From an uncultured Bacilli bacterium (GTDB taxonomy: Bacteria > Bacillota_I > Bacilli_A > RF39 > UBA660), in NCBI GenBank assembly GCA_934119955.1, contig CAKOSZ010000001.1:251332-315331 (forward strand): 64,000 bases of DNA, in the 5' to 3' direction. Position numbers and translations under genes: made by a program. Shown in pieces: positions 53,600 to 64,000 of the stretch (within the stretch, counting starts at the first letter, position 1; every line of letters starts with the position of its first letter). Under the pieces are notes generated by a model. The model made no database searches. It was not told where the DNA came from and was given only the letters and a program-made list of their open reading frames with translations.

Positions 53600-54065
53600 A
53601 TACTTTTTTATTATTTAATTTTTCCATTGCCTTATCTTGAATCATATAACTAAGTTCATTTAATCCCATAAAATAATAAGTTCTAACTTCAAATTTATCA
53701 TTTCTCAAAACATGAACTCTTGCTTTATCATAATCAAGTGGTAAGACATTATCTTGTTTATAATAAATATTAGTTTCTTTATTTTTTAAAGGTTCAAAAT
53801 AAGGAAGAGATATCTCATGTTTATTGATAAAGTCATTATTTAACATTAAAACTAAATAATTATAATCATTTAATGTTCCTTTAAAACCATCTTTAAAAAC
53901 TACTTCATTAGTATTTTTATTTCTAATTTCTAAATTAAACTTATCATTACTATAATAAATAAGTATTTGAAAAAATCCTTCACGTTTAGAAAAATTTGAA
54001 ACTAATAAATCATATAGAACTTTAAAATTACTATATTTGGTATTATAAGTATTCACAAAAACCAT
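53583..54065 (-). CDS. Hypothetical protein, 160 aa
   Basis: Not recognised. The protein is soluble, mixed alpha/beta, rich in Asn, Lys and Tyr, with no membrane segment and no Cys. The middle has clear amphipathic strands (FNLEIRNKNTNEVVFKDGF) and the end a helix (LSYMIQDKAMEKLNNK). It faces ispE tail to tail and stands alone. GGAGGAAT precedes the ATG on the minus strand, so it is probably expressed. Confidence 0.6.
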   Translation of the reverse strand: MVFVNTYNTKYSNFKVLYDLLVSNFSKREGFFQILIYYSNDKFNLEIRNKNTNEVVFKDGFKGTLNDYNYLVLMLNNDFINKHEISLPYFEPLKNKETNIYYKQDNVLPLDYDKARVHVLRNDKFEVRTYYFMGLNELSYMIQDKAMEKLNNKKVFKKNI

Positions 54066-54279
54066 TCCTCCTTTATATATGAATTTTTTAAGTTAAAATT
54101 CATTAGTCTATGTATTTTACTTATTTTTCTTGTTTTGTCAAGTTTTTTTTATTATAACAAATAGTATTGTCCTAATATGTCGAATAAAAAAATTAAAAAA
54201 AATAAAAAAATTATGTAAAAAAAAGTCAGTTTATGGTATGATATTATCATGATGGGTTATTGGCTAAAAAGGAGTTTAT

Positions 54280-55983
54280 ATGAATAAAAAAATAATTTTA
54301 ATTTCCTTGATAATTGTTTTTTTAATTATACTTATAGTTAGTATCATATTATCTAAAAAAAATAAAAGAAAAAAAATGCAAAAAAAAGTTACTAACTTAG
54401 ATATCATTAAAAATGATGTTTTATCACTTCCCTTACTAGCTGAAATTGAAAAGGTTTCTAATTTAGCAAAAGGTGAACAATTAGAAGAAAAGATAAATAA
54501 TTATAAGAAAATATACGAAGATTTAAAAAATAATTCTTTTAAAAAAATTGAAGATATGATTTTAGAATTAGATTTTTTAATTCAAGAAAATCCAAAAGAG
54601 TTTTATTATAAATATTCTTTAATTGAACTTGAATTATATAGAAATAGATATTTAATAAATCATATTATTGCTGAACTTAAAGAATTAACATCTTATGAAG
54701 ATAAATATCGTGGTATGGTAATTAAGTTAAAAAATAAATATCGTATAATTAACCGAGAATATGAAAGCAATAAAGATTTATATGGTACTTTAATAGATAC
54801 TATTGATATGCAATTTGAAAATATAGAAAAAAGGTTTCAAGATTTTGAGATAGTAATAAATGAGAATTTATATAATGAAGTAGTTTTAGTTGTTAGATCT
54901 CTTGATACAATGATAGAACATATTGGTTGTATTGTTTTAGAACTTCCTGATATTCTAGTTTTATTAAATGATTTAATTCCATCTAGAATAAAAGAACTAG
55001 AATTATTAAGAAATAGTATGCAAGAAGAAGGATTTACTTTATCTTTTATGAATTTAGATTATAACTTAGCAGCAATTGAAAAAATAGAAAATGATATTAT
55101 TGATAAATCTAAGGTATTAAATATAGATAATAGTTTAATTGAATTAAAAACGATTTTAGAATTTTTAGATTCTTTATTTAAAGATATTGAAAAAGAAAAA
55201 GTTTATAAAAGAGATTTTGATTCCTCATCTTATTCTTTTGATGAAAGACTTAGAAATGTTAAGGATACTTTAAAAAATGTTTATAAACAATTAGATGATA
55301 TAAAAATCATGTATGGTTTAAATGATGATGATTTAAAAGATTTAGAAACTATTAGTTATAATTATAATGATATAGTAAAAGAATATAAAGCACTTATTAG
55401 AAAAGTTAAAAAACAAGAAGTATCTTTTGGTAAAATAAATGTATTTTTAAATGATTTATCAAGTAATTTAAAACTTTTAGAAGATAATCTTGATTTAACT
55501 TTAAAAAATCTTGGTAGTATGCAAGATGATGAAGAAAGAGCAAGAGATCAATTAGAAGAAGTACAAGAATTACTTAAAACTTGTAAAAGACAAATTCAAA
55601 GTGTAAAAATACCAGTTGTTGCTAATAATTATTTTGTTGAATTAAGTGAAGCCAACGAAGCAATTTTAGAAATAATAAAGGAACTTGCTAAAAAACCAAT
55701 TGTTATTAAAACTTTAAATACAAGAGTTGATACAGCAAGGGATTTAGTATTTAAACTTTATAATACTACTAAAAGTATCATAAAAAATGCTTATATTGCT
55801 GAAAATTTGATTGTTTATGCTAATAGATATAGAGATTCATCAAGTGATATTATGAAAAACTTAAATAGGGCTGAGATTATGTTTTATAAAGGTAATTATG
55901 AGGGTTCTTTAAAATTAGTTTTAGATTTATTAGATAAAACTGAGCCTGGTTTTAAAAATAAGTTTGTAAAAGATGTATTATAA
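54280..55983 (+). CDS. ezrA: Septation ring formation regulator EzrA
   Basis: EzrA is a membrane-bound spectrin-like regulator of FtsZ ring assembly. An N-terminal TM (residues 4-25, ISLIIVFLIILIVSIIL) is followed by a basic patch and about 530 residues of coiled coil with characteristic segments (EEERARDQLEEVQEL-type DDEERARDQLEEVQ, ARDLVFKLYNTTKSIIKNAYIAENLIVYANRYR near the end). Its 567 residues are typical. AAAGGAG precedes the ATG. Confidence 0.93.
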   Translation: MNKKIILISLIIVFLIILIVSIILSKKNKRKKMQKKVTNLDIIKNDVLSLPLLAEIEKVSNLAKGEQLEEKINNYKKIYEDLKNNSFKKIEDMILELDFLIQENPKEFYYKYSLIELELYRNRYLINHIIAELKELTSYEDKYRGMVIKLKNKYRIINREYESNKDLYGTLIDTIDMQFENIEKRFQDFEIVINENLYNEVVLVVRSLDTMIEHIGCIVLELPDILVLLNDLIPSRIKELELLRNSMQEEGFTLSFMNLDYNLAAIEKIENDIIDKSKVLNIDNSLIELKTILEFLDSLFKDIEKEKVYKRDFDSSSYSFDERLRNVKDTLKNVYKQLDDIKIMYGLNDDDLKDLETISYNYNDIVKEYKALIRKVKKQEVSFGKINVFLNDLSSNLKLLEDNLDLTLKNLGSMQDDEERARDQLEEVQELLKTCKRQIQSVKIPVVANNYFVELSEANEAILEIIKELAKKPIVIKTLNTRVDTARDLVFKLYNTTKSIIKNAYIAENLIVYANRYRDSSSDIMKNLNRAEIMFYKGNYEGSLKLVLDLLDKTEPGFKNKFVKDVL

Positions 55984-56007
55984 ACAACTACTTTGGTGGT
56001 TGTTTTT
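55983..56007 (+). terminator. Terminator of ezrA
   Basis: AACAACTAC pairs with GTGGTTGTT (one wobble, 4-base loop) followed by T. Confidence 0.75.
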
Positions 56008-56052
56008 AATATGATTTTAATTTGTAATTAAATTTATTTTGTTTAAAAATAC

Positions 56053-56081
56053 TTGATTAAATTTAATTAATTTGATATTAT
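56053..56081 (+). promoter_or_regulatory. Promoter of the cysteine desulfurase-thiI pair
   Basis: TTGATT (56053-56058), 17 bases and TATTAT (56076-56081), 26 bases before the ATG at 56107. Confidence 0.6.
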
Positions 56082-56106
56082 TTGATAAGTAAAAAAGAGG
56101 TGAATT

Positions 56107-57237
56107 ATGGTATATTTAGATTATAGTGCTACAACTATGGTTAACCCTTCGGTTTTAGATACTTTTAATAAGGTATGTAAAGAGTTTCCTGGTAATGCTA
56201 ATTCTTTACATGAACTTGGTTTTAAGGCAAGAGAATTAATGAATTCGTCAGTTAAACAAATAAGTGATTTAATTTCAGTACATGAAGATGAAGTAATATT
56301 TACAAGTGGAGCAAGTGAGGCTAATAATATGGCTTTAATAGGTGCGGCTTTAAAATATAAAAATCGTGGTAAACATATAATAACAACTAAATTAGAACAT
56401 TCAAGTATTTTGAACACAGTTTCTTTCTTAGAAAGTTTAGGTTATACAGTTGATTATGTTAAATTACTTCCAAATGGTAGTGTTGATTTAGAAGATTTAG
56501 AGTCTAAAATATGTGAAAATACTTTTTTAGTAAGTATTTGCCAGGTAAATTCTGAAATTGGAATAATTCAAGATGTTAATAAAATAGGAAAGATATTAAA
56601 AAAATATAATAAAATAATATTTCATGTTGATGGAACTCAGGCAGTTGGTAAAATTAAAGTTAATTTAGATAATATTGATTTATATTCATTTTCAGCCCAT
56701 AAAATATATGGTATTGTAGGAGTTGGTTGTTTAATTAAAAAAAGAGGTATTGAATTAACACCTCTTATCCATGGGGGAAAAAGTCAAACAATATATAGAA
56801 GTGGGACACCTTGTGTTTCGTTATATGCTAGTTTTGCCAAAGCATTAAGATTAGTACTTACAGATTTTGATAATAAATATAATCATGTAAAAGAATTAAA
56901 TAAATATTTAGTTAAAAAATTACAAGAAATAGATGGAATTATTATAAATAGTAATGATAATTGTGTTTATAATATACTTAATTTAAGTATAAAAGGTATT
57001 AAACCAGAGACAATGTTACATGCCTTATCAAGTAAAGATATTTATATTTCTACTAAAACTGCATGTAGTAGTGATGATGCATCTTTAAGTGTTTTAGAGC
57101 TAACTCATGATAAAGATCTAGCCAGAAGTAGTATAAGAATTAGTTTATCTTATTTAACTACATTTGAAGAACTTGATTATTTTCTTCACGTTTTTAAAGA
57201 AAAAATTGATGAATTAAGTTTTATGAAAGGGGAATAA
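56107..57237 (+). CDS. Cysteine desulfurase (NifS/IscS type, ThiI partner)
   Basis: This PLP enzyme takes sulfur from cysteine. The YLDYSATTMVNPSV opening, VDGTQAVGKI, the PLP-lysine motif SFSAHKIYG and the catalytic Cys loop TACSSDDASLS are present. Its 376 residues are typical. The dedicated pairing with thiI six bases downstream matches the NifZ-ThiI arrangement of Bacilli, which makes 4-thiouridine in tRNA. GAGGTG lies before the ATG. Confidence 0.95.
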   Translation: MVYLDYSATTMVNPSVLDTFNKVCKEFPGNANSLHELGFKARELMNSSVKQISDLISVHEDEVIFTSGASEANNMALIGAALKYKNRGKHIITTKLEHSSILNTVSFLESLGYTVDYVKLLPNGSVDLEDLESKICENTFLVSICQVNSEIGIIQDVNKIGKILKKYNKIIFHVDGTQAVGKIKVNLDNIDLYSFSAHKIYGIVGVGCLIKKRGIELTPLIHGGKSQTIYRSGTPCVSLYASFAKALRLVLTDFDNKYNHVKELNKYLVKKLQEIDGIIINSNDNCVYNILNLSIKGIKPETMLHALSSKDIYISTKTACSSDDASLSVLELTHDKDLARSSIRISLSYLTTFEELDYFLHVFKEKIDELSFMKGE

Positions 57238-57243
57238 TAATAG

Positions 57244-58461
57244 ATGAATAGAGTAATTTTAATAAAATATGGGGAATTAACAACTAAAAAAAGTAATAGA
57301 AAATTTTTTATTAATACTTTATATAATAATATTATTAAGAAATGTAATGGAATAGATGTTAATATTTCCAAAGATATTTCACGTATGTATATTGAATATA
57401 ATAGTATTAATGAAGATGTTGTTTTAAAAAGAATAGGTGAAGTATTTGGTATTCATGCTTATTCAGTAGCCTATAAAACTAATACTGATATTAGTGATAT
57501 TGAAACTACTATTAAAGAATGCTTAGATGCTAATATTATTAATTTAAATAATAAAGATGATAGAATTGTTACTTTTAAAGTTGAAACAAAGAGAAGTTTT
57601 AAAAATTTTATAAAGGATTCTATGGAATGTAATAATACATTCGGGGGTTTTGTTTTAAAAAATTATAAAAATTTTAAAGTAGATGTACATAATCCTGAGG
57701 TAGTTATTCATGTAGAAATAAGAGAAAATTATTCATATGTTTATTTAAATGAATATAAAGGTATAGGTGGTTATCCGGTTGGAACACTTGGTAAAGGACT
57801 TTTAATGTTATCAGGTGGAATTGATTCTCCTGTTGCAGGATACTTAGCACTTAAAAGAGGAATTAAACTAGATTTAGTTTATTTTGAAGCAATTCCCCAT
57901 ACTTCTCTTGAAGCAAGAAACAAGGTCATAGAACTTTCAAAAAAATTAAGTGTTTATGGTGGTTCTATGCGTTTAATTATTGTTCCATTTACTAAATTAC
58001 AAGAAAGTATTTATAAAAATGTTTCAGGGAATTACTCTATTACTATTATGCGCAGAATGATGTATCGTATTATGGAAAAACTTACCTCTCGTTTTAAAGG
58101 CTTAGTAATAATAAATGGGGAATCTATTGGACAAGTTGCAAGTCAAACTTTAACTAGCATGGCAGTTATTAATAATGTTACAAATGTTCCAGTTATTCGT
58201 CCGGTTGCCTGTTTTGATAAATTGGAAATAATCGATATAAGTAAAAAAATTGATACCTATGATATAAGTATCTTACCTTATGAAGATTGTTGTACGGTTT
58301 TTGTACCACGTCATCCAGTTATTAATCCAGTTCTTACAGAGTGTATTAAGATGGAAAGTACTTTTGATTATGAAACGATGATAGATGAAATATTAAATAA
58401 TTTAAAAATAATAGAGATTACTAGTGATATGGATGATAATAAATATAGTGATATACTTTAA
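57244..58461 (+). CDS. thiI: tRNA 4-thiouridine synthetase ThiI
   Basis: ThiI adenylates U8 of tRNA and transfers sulfur from the desulfurase. An N-terminal ferredoxin-like plus THUMP region (1-165) leads to the PP-loop LMLSGGIDSPVAGYLALKRG, followed by INGESIGQVASQTL and RPVACFDKLEII. The Bacillus-type form lacks the rhodanese extension of E. coli, as here (405 aa). The conserved YEDCCTVFVPRHP is present. Confidence 0.96.
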   Translation: MNRVILIKYGELTTKKSNRKFFINTLYNNIIKKCNGIDVNISKDISRMYIEYNSINEDVVLKRIGEVFGIHAYSVAYKTNTDISDIETTIKECLDANIINLNNKDDRIVTFKVETKRSFKNFIKDSMECNNTFGGFVLKNYKNFKVDVHNPEVVIHVEIRENYSYVYLNEYKGIGGYPVGTLGKGLLMLSGGIDSPVAGYLALKRGIKLDLVYFEAIPHTSLEARNKVIELSKKLSVYGGSMRLIIVPFTKLQESIYKNVSGNYSITIMRRMMYRIMEKLTSRFKGLVIINGESIGQVASQTLTSMAVINNVTNVPVIRPVACFDKLEIIDISKKIDTYDISILPYEDCCTVFVPRHPVINPVLTECIKMESTFDYETMIDEILNNLKIIEITSDMDDNKYSDIL

Positions 58462-58601
58462 TTCTAAGGTTTGTTGTATATATTATTAATAATATAAGAT
58501 ATAAGTTAGTAAGTAAAAGTTATTAAGATAAGATTTCTTGCCTTTTTATTTTTATTAAATGTTTTAAAAAAAGTAGGAAAAATTTACCAATACATAAATT
58601 G

Positions 58602-58608
58602 CATAAAA
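58602..58608 (+). promoter_or_regulatory. Possible sigma-G-like -10 box before the SASP gene
   Basis: GCATAAAATT at 58601-58610 resembles a forespore -10 (CATnnTA) about 40 bases before the SASP start, but the -35 region (GGAAAAA near 58576) is a poor match. Listed only as a candidate because SASP genes are normally sigma-G dependent. Confidence 0.25.
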
Positions 58609-58648
58609 TTTCTAATTTGTAGCAATCTATTAGTGTGGAGGTGAAACA

Positions 58649-58867
58649 ATGAACTCAAATAAAGATGCTTTAAAGATGAGAGTTCCAGGTGCTAAACAAG
58701 CTATCGATAAAATGAAATATGAAATAGCTAGCGAATTTGGTGTTAACTTAGGACCAGATACTACATCTCGTGCTAATGGATCTGTAGGTGGAGAAATCAC
58801 TAAAAGATTAGTTCAAAATGGATTAAACCATATTAGTGGAAGTTACAATACTAACCAAAACTATTAA
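58649..58867 (+). CDS. sspA-like: Alpha/beta-type small acid-soluble spore protein
   Basis: SASPs coat and protect DNA in dormant spores and are degraded at germination. This 72-residue protein has the GPR-protease site KYEIASEFGV and the second family signature NGSVGGEITKRLVQ. Length and composition are typical. GGAGGTG lies before the ATG. With spoIIR and a GerQ-like protein it implies endospore formation. It stands alone, followed by a strong terminator. Confidence 0.96.
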   Translation: MNSNKDALKMRVPGAKQAIDKMKYEIASEFGVNLGPDTTSRANGSVGGEITKRLVQNGLNHISGSYNTNQNY

Positions 58868-58888
58868 TTTAAACCATAAATAAAAAAG

Positions 58889-58930
58889 TTAGTTTCCTTT
58901 AAATAATTTATTTAGAGGGAACTAATTTTT
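58889..58930 (+). terminator. Strong terminator of the SASP gene
   Basis: A 16-bp stem (58889-58904 with 58910-58925, two G-T wobbles) with a five-base loop is followed by a T-run. Confidence 0.85.
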
Positions 58931-59183
58931 ATTTTGTTACTTAAAAATAGTTTAATTTAAATTTAAAATTGTTAAAAATTTAAAATAGTTTTTAGAAGTT
59001 ATTTTTATATTTGTTAGTTTTATAATTGATTTTTTTAGATTTGTTATTTCTAAAATTAAGTTTTTAGATTTATTATTTTGGTAATTTGTTATTTTAGAAT
59101 ATTTAATTTTATAATTAGAAGTAGGTAATTTCTTGTTTTTTGTTGAAAAATTTAAAATAGCAGGCTTGACTTTTCATATTTTC
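58931..59183. other. AT-rich gap without recognised gene
   Basis: This stretch is almost pure A/T with no open frame of note. It holds an 18-base direct repeat (59032-59049 and 59061-59078, one mismatch: TTTTTAGATTT then RTTATTT). I see no RNA gene or protein signal. Confidence 0.6.
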
Positions 59184-59212
59184 TTGTTTTCTTTGTGAAA
59201 GTATTGTATAAT
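59184..59212 (+). promoter_or_regulatory. Promoter of the DUF402 gene
   Basis: TTGTTT (59184-59189), 17 bases and TATAAT (59207-59212), 17 bases before the ATG. Confidence 0.65.
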
Positions 59213-59229
59213 GACCTAGGAGATGTTTT

Positions 59230-59772
59230 ATGTACGAATACAAAAAGTATGAGAAGTTTATTATACATAGTTATAAACATAATGGTAGTATTCATCGCGC
59301 TTGGGACGAAGCAGTGTTACTTGATGATTGTGGTGAATATTTAGTATTCGGGAATAATAAGACAAAAGTATTGGAATCTGATGGAAGAAGTTGGAGGACA
59401 AAAGAACCGTCTATTTTGTTCTTTTATAAAAACAGTTGGTATAATGTTATAGGTCAATTAAAAGCGGATGGAATTTATTATTATTGCAATATGGCTTCCC
59501 CATTTATAATTGAAGATGGGGCAATAAAGTATATTGATTATGATTTGGATTTACGTGTATTTCCTGATGGAGCATTTAAAGTCTTAGATCGTGGTGAGTA
59601 TAAATATCACAAAGCAAAAATGAATTATCCAAAAGAAATTGATGATATATTAAAAGAGCAGCTTACAGAATTGATTAATTTAGTTCGTGAGAAAAAAATT
59701 CCTTTTGATAGAGAAACTATTGAGTACTATTATAATATATATAATAATATCAAGAAAGGAATTACCAATTAA
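59230..59772 (+). CDS. DUF402 nucleoside tri-/diphosphate phosphatase
   Basis: The 180-residue protein matches the DUF402 group (Ntdp of Staphylococcus), metal-dependent phosphatases acting on nucleoside tri- and diphosphates. Visible are HNGSIHRAWDEAVLL, WFFYKNSWYNVI-like FFYKNSWYNVIGQL, the Asp-rich metal site YIDYDLDLRVFPDG and a C-terminal helical pair. The base composition is less AT-extreme at third positions than its neighbours. AGGAGAT precedes the ATG; a terminator follows. Confidence 0.85.
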   Translation: MYEYKKYEKFIIHSYKHNGSIHRAWDEAVLLDDCGEYLVFGNNKTKVLESDGRSWRTKEPSILFFYKNSWYNVIGQLKADGIYYYCNMASPFIIEDGAIKYIDYDLDLRVFPDGAFKVLDRGEYKYHKAKMNYPKEIDDILKEQLTELINLVREKKIPFDRETIEYYYNIYNNIKKGITN

Positions 59773-59794
59773 TAATTTAGTTGGTAATTTTTTT
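59760..59794 (+). terminator. Terminator of the DUF402 gene
   Basis: AATTACCAA pairs with TTGGTAATT (9 bp) and ends in a run of T. Confidence 0.8.
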
Positions 59795-60028
59795 ATACAA
59801 TTGAATATATTATATAGATGGTTTATATGAAATAAATCACTGGGTATAAAATTAAGTAAATATTTTTAATTTGCTAATTTAATGAAAATTTAATTATAAT
59901 TTTTAAAATTTTAGTATGAAAAAAATTCGATTTTACGAGTTAAATATTGTTTTTTTAGAAATTTATACCTTAAAAACACTTAAAAATTAGTTAATATCAA
60001 AAAAATATGTAAATAAATGTCAATCGTA
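59795..60028. other. AT-rich stretch upstream of the rRNA promoters
   Basis: No gene is seen in this part of the gap. It is low-complexity A/T with scattered A-tracts that may act as upstream elements for the promoters that follow. Confidence 0.5.
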
Positions 60029-60057
60029 TTGTTCTTTTAAATTTGTTTTGATATATT
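60029..60057 (+). promoter_or_regulatory. Candidate rRNA promoter P0
   Basis: TTGTTC (60029-60034), 17 bases and TATATT (60052-60057). Same spacing and same TTTGATATATT -10 context as P3, but a weaker -35. Confidence 0.45.
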
Positions 60058-60169
60058 AGTATGGCAACGGCGAAATGGATTAAATTTTGTTATAAATTCT
60101 TTATATAAATGGTTAAAAAATCATTTTAAAAAAGAAAATAAAAAAAATTAAAAAAGTTTCAAAAAGTTG

Positions 60170-60198
60170 TTGACAAATGTGAAAGTATTTGTTATATT
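60170..60198 (+). promoter_or_regulatory. rRNA promoter P1
   Basis: TTGACA (60170-60175), 17 bases and TATATT (60193-60198), preceded by a long A-tract (AAAAAGTTTCAAAAAG) and followed by AAAAACGTTG. Confidence 0.85.
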
Positions 60199-60292
60199 AA
60201 AAAACGTTGCTTTGAAAAAGAAGCTTCAAATATGTAATTGATTATGTCAAAAACGAGTCATGAAAAAAAGTTAAAAAAAATTAAAAAAAGTA

Positions 60293-60321
60293 TTGACTTA
60301 TAAAGGACTTCGTGATATGAT
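60293..60321 (+). promoter_or_regulatory. rRNA promoter P2
   Basis: TTGACT (60293-60298), 17 bases and TATGAT (60316-60321). Like P1 it is preceded by A-tracts and followed by AAAAACGTTG. Confidence 0.85.
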
Positions 60322-60406
60322 TAAAAACGTTGTTTGAATTTGAAATTGAATTTGAAAGCAACAAAAAAAGTTATCTAAAAAAAGTTAAAAAAAATAAAAA
60401 AAAGTA

Positions 60407-60435
60407 TTGACTTTGAAAAGATAATTTGATATATT
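60407..60435 (+). promoter_or_regulatory. rRNA promoter P3
   Basis: TTGACT (60407-60412), 17 bases and TATATT (60430-60435), about 100 bases before the 16S 5' end, again behind AAAAAAAGT A-tracts. Confidence 0.85.
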
Positions 60436-60462
60436 ACTTATGCACTTTGAGTGCTGAGATAA

Positions 60463-60479
60463 TGATCTTTGAAAACTGA
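60463..60479 (+). promoter_or_regulatory. boxA-like antitermination motif in the 16S leader
   Basis: TGATCTTTGAAAACTGA. The core TCTTTGAAAACTG recurs in the 16S-23S spacer at 62184-62196, as expected for rRNA antitermination/processing leaders in Firmicutes. Confidence 0.55.
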
Positions 60480-60533
60480 GCAAAACGTCAATTTTAAGCT
60501 AGGAAATAAAACTGATTTAAAATTAAAAAAATA

Positions 60534-62104
<1,571 letters not shown>

Positions 62105-62316
62105 ATGGAGTTAATATCCGTATCTAGCTGAAATTGATAGAAGTTTTGCTTAGTTTTGAGAGATTATATCTCTCTGGAATAGTTCTTTGAAAACTGGATA
62201 ATGTGAGTTATATTTTCTAACGAGCGAAAATATAACATGTAATTATATTTATTAAGTGTATAATTACTTAAAATCTCATCAAATTAGGATAGAAATATCA
62301 AAAAATTAACAATGGT
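62105..62316 (+). other. 16S-23S internal spacer without tRNA genes
   Basis: The 212-base spacer contains no tRNA-like cloverleaf. It has a hairpin AGAGA...TCTCT near 62160, the boxA-like motif and a 10-bp stem (TTATATTTTC with GAAAATATAA around 62210-62238) that may be an RNase III processing stem. Confidence 0.75.
62182..62198 (+). promoter_or_regulatory. boxA-like motif in the rRNA spacer
   Basis: GTTCTTTGAAAACTGGA, repeat of the leader motif at 60463. Confidence 0.55.

Positions 62317-64000
<1,684 letters not shown>

Noticed and set aside
59795..60028. Possible small RNA in the gap before the rRNA promoters
   Set aside because: No stable hairpin, promoter-terminator pair or conserved motif was visible in the A/T-rich sequence.
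62105..62316. tRNA-Ile/Ala genes in the rRNA spacer
   Set aside because: The 212 bases contain no acceptor-stem pairing or GTTCAAATC-type T-loop, so the spacer has no tRNA.

Overview
The window is a very AT-rich, gene-dense bacterial chromosome segment that uses the standard code: TGA ends several genes and TGG encodes Trp. Several features place it in a low-GC, endospore-related Bacilli lineage. These are the order of rpoE-prfA-prmC-spoIIR, rpsF-ssb-rpsR-rplI-dnaB and ftsE-ftsX, an EzrA, a CIRCE heat-shock operator, and the sporulation genes gerQ-like, spoIIR and an alpha/beta-type SASP. The 16S sequence has features (for example GGGAGACAGCAGTTAGGAAT at the 338-360 region) that recall uncultured gut Mollicutes/RF39-RFN20-like Bacilli. 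That placement is from memory and was not tested by alignment.

Layout. 1-2.7 kb: a CdaR/YbbR protein followed by a complete IS256-family insertion. 2.9-7.3 kb: small unknown genes, LemA-like and GerQ-like proteins, a PduL phosphotransacylase and a class A penicillin-binding protein. 7.4-19.3 kb: rpoE, prfA, prmC, spoIIR, two larger proteins of unknown role (one with a transglutaminase-like triad), clpP, a TGS-domain nucleoside kinase, gapdh, ftsE and ftsX. 19.4-23.9 kb: phosphoketolase and a CIRCE-controlled ClpB/ClpC-type ATPase lacking the usual N-domain. 24.1-27.8 kb: a type VII secretion style cassette (WXG-like protein, helical partner, GxSxG lipase-like candidate effector, DUF4176, SUFU-type candidate immunity protein). 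28.0-35.5 kb: a duplicated block of AMP-forming acyl/aminoacyl ligase plus seven-TM histidine-kinase-like protein; both kinase homologues have lost the phospho-accepting histidine. 35.5-43.2 kb: acetyltransferase, DUF421 protein, the rpsF-ssb-rpsR-rplI-dnaB replication/ribosome block (with a GNAT gene bracketed by a 29-bp direct repeat), an M23/LysM/G5 cell-wall hydrolase, walJ-like and rlmH. 43.2-45.9 kb: three tandem membrane-anchored paralogues. 46-52 kb: a cell-wall cross-bridge module (Asp/Glu racemase, ATP-grasp ligase with a decayed racemase domain, FemX-like transferase, second ATP-grasp ligase, AGCS amino-acid symporter). 52-59.8 kb: ung, ispE, ezrA, cysteine desulfurase, thiI, SASP and a DUF402 phosphatase. 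59.8-64 kb: a leader with four candidate tandem promoters, 16S rRNA, a tRNA-less spacer and the first ~1.7 kb of 23S rRNA.

How parts fit together. Phosphoketolase makes acetyl phosphate, and PduL can equilibrate it with acetyl-CoA. The PBP, M23 hydrolase, EzrA, FtsEX and the racemase/ligase/FemX block point to a walled cell, probably with a D-amino-acid cross-bridge. The best candidates for undescribed biology are the duplicated ligase/pseudo-kinase block, the ATP-grasp ligase carrying a pseudo-racemase domain, and the orphan lipase/SUFU type VII cassette.
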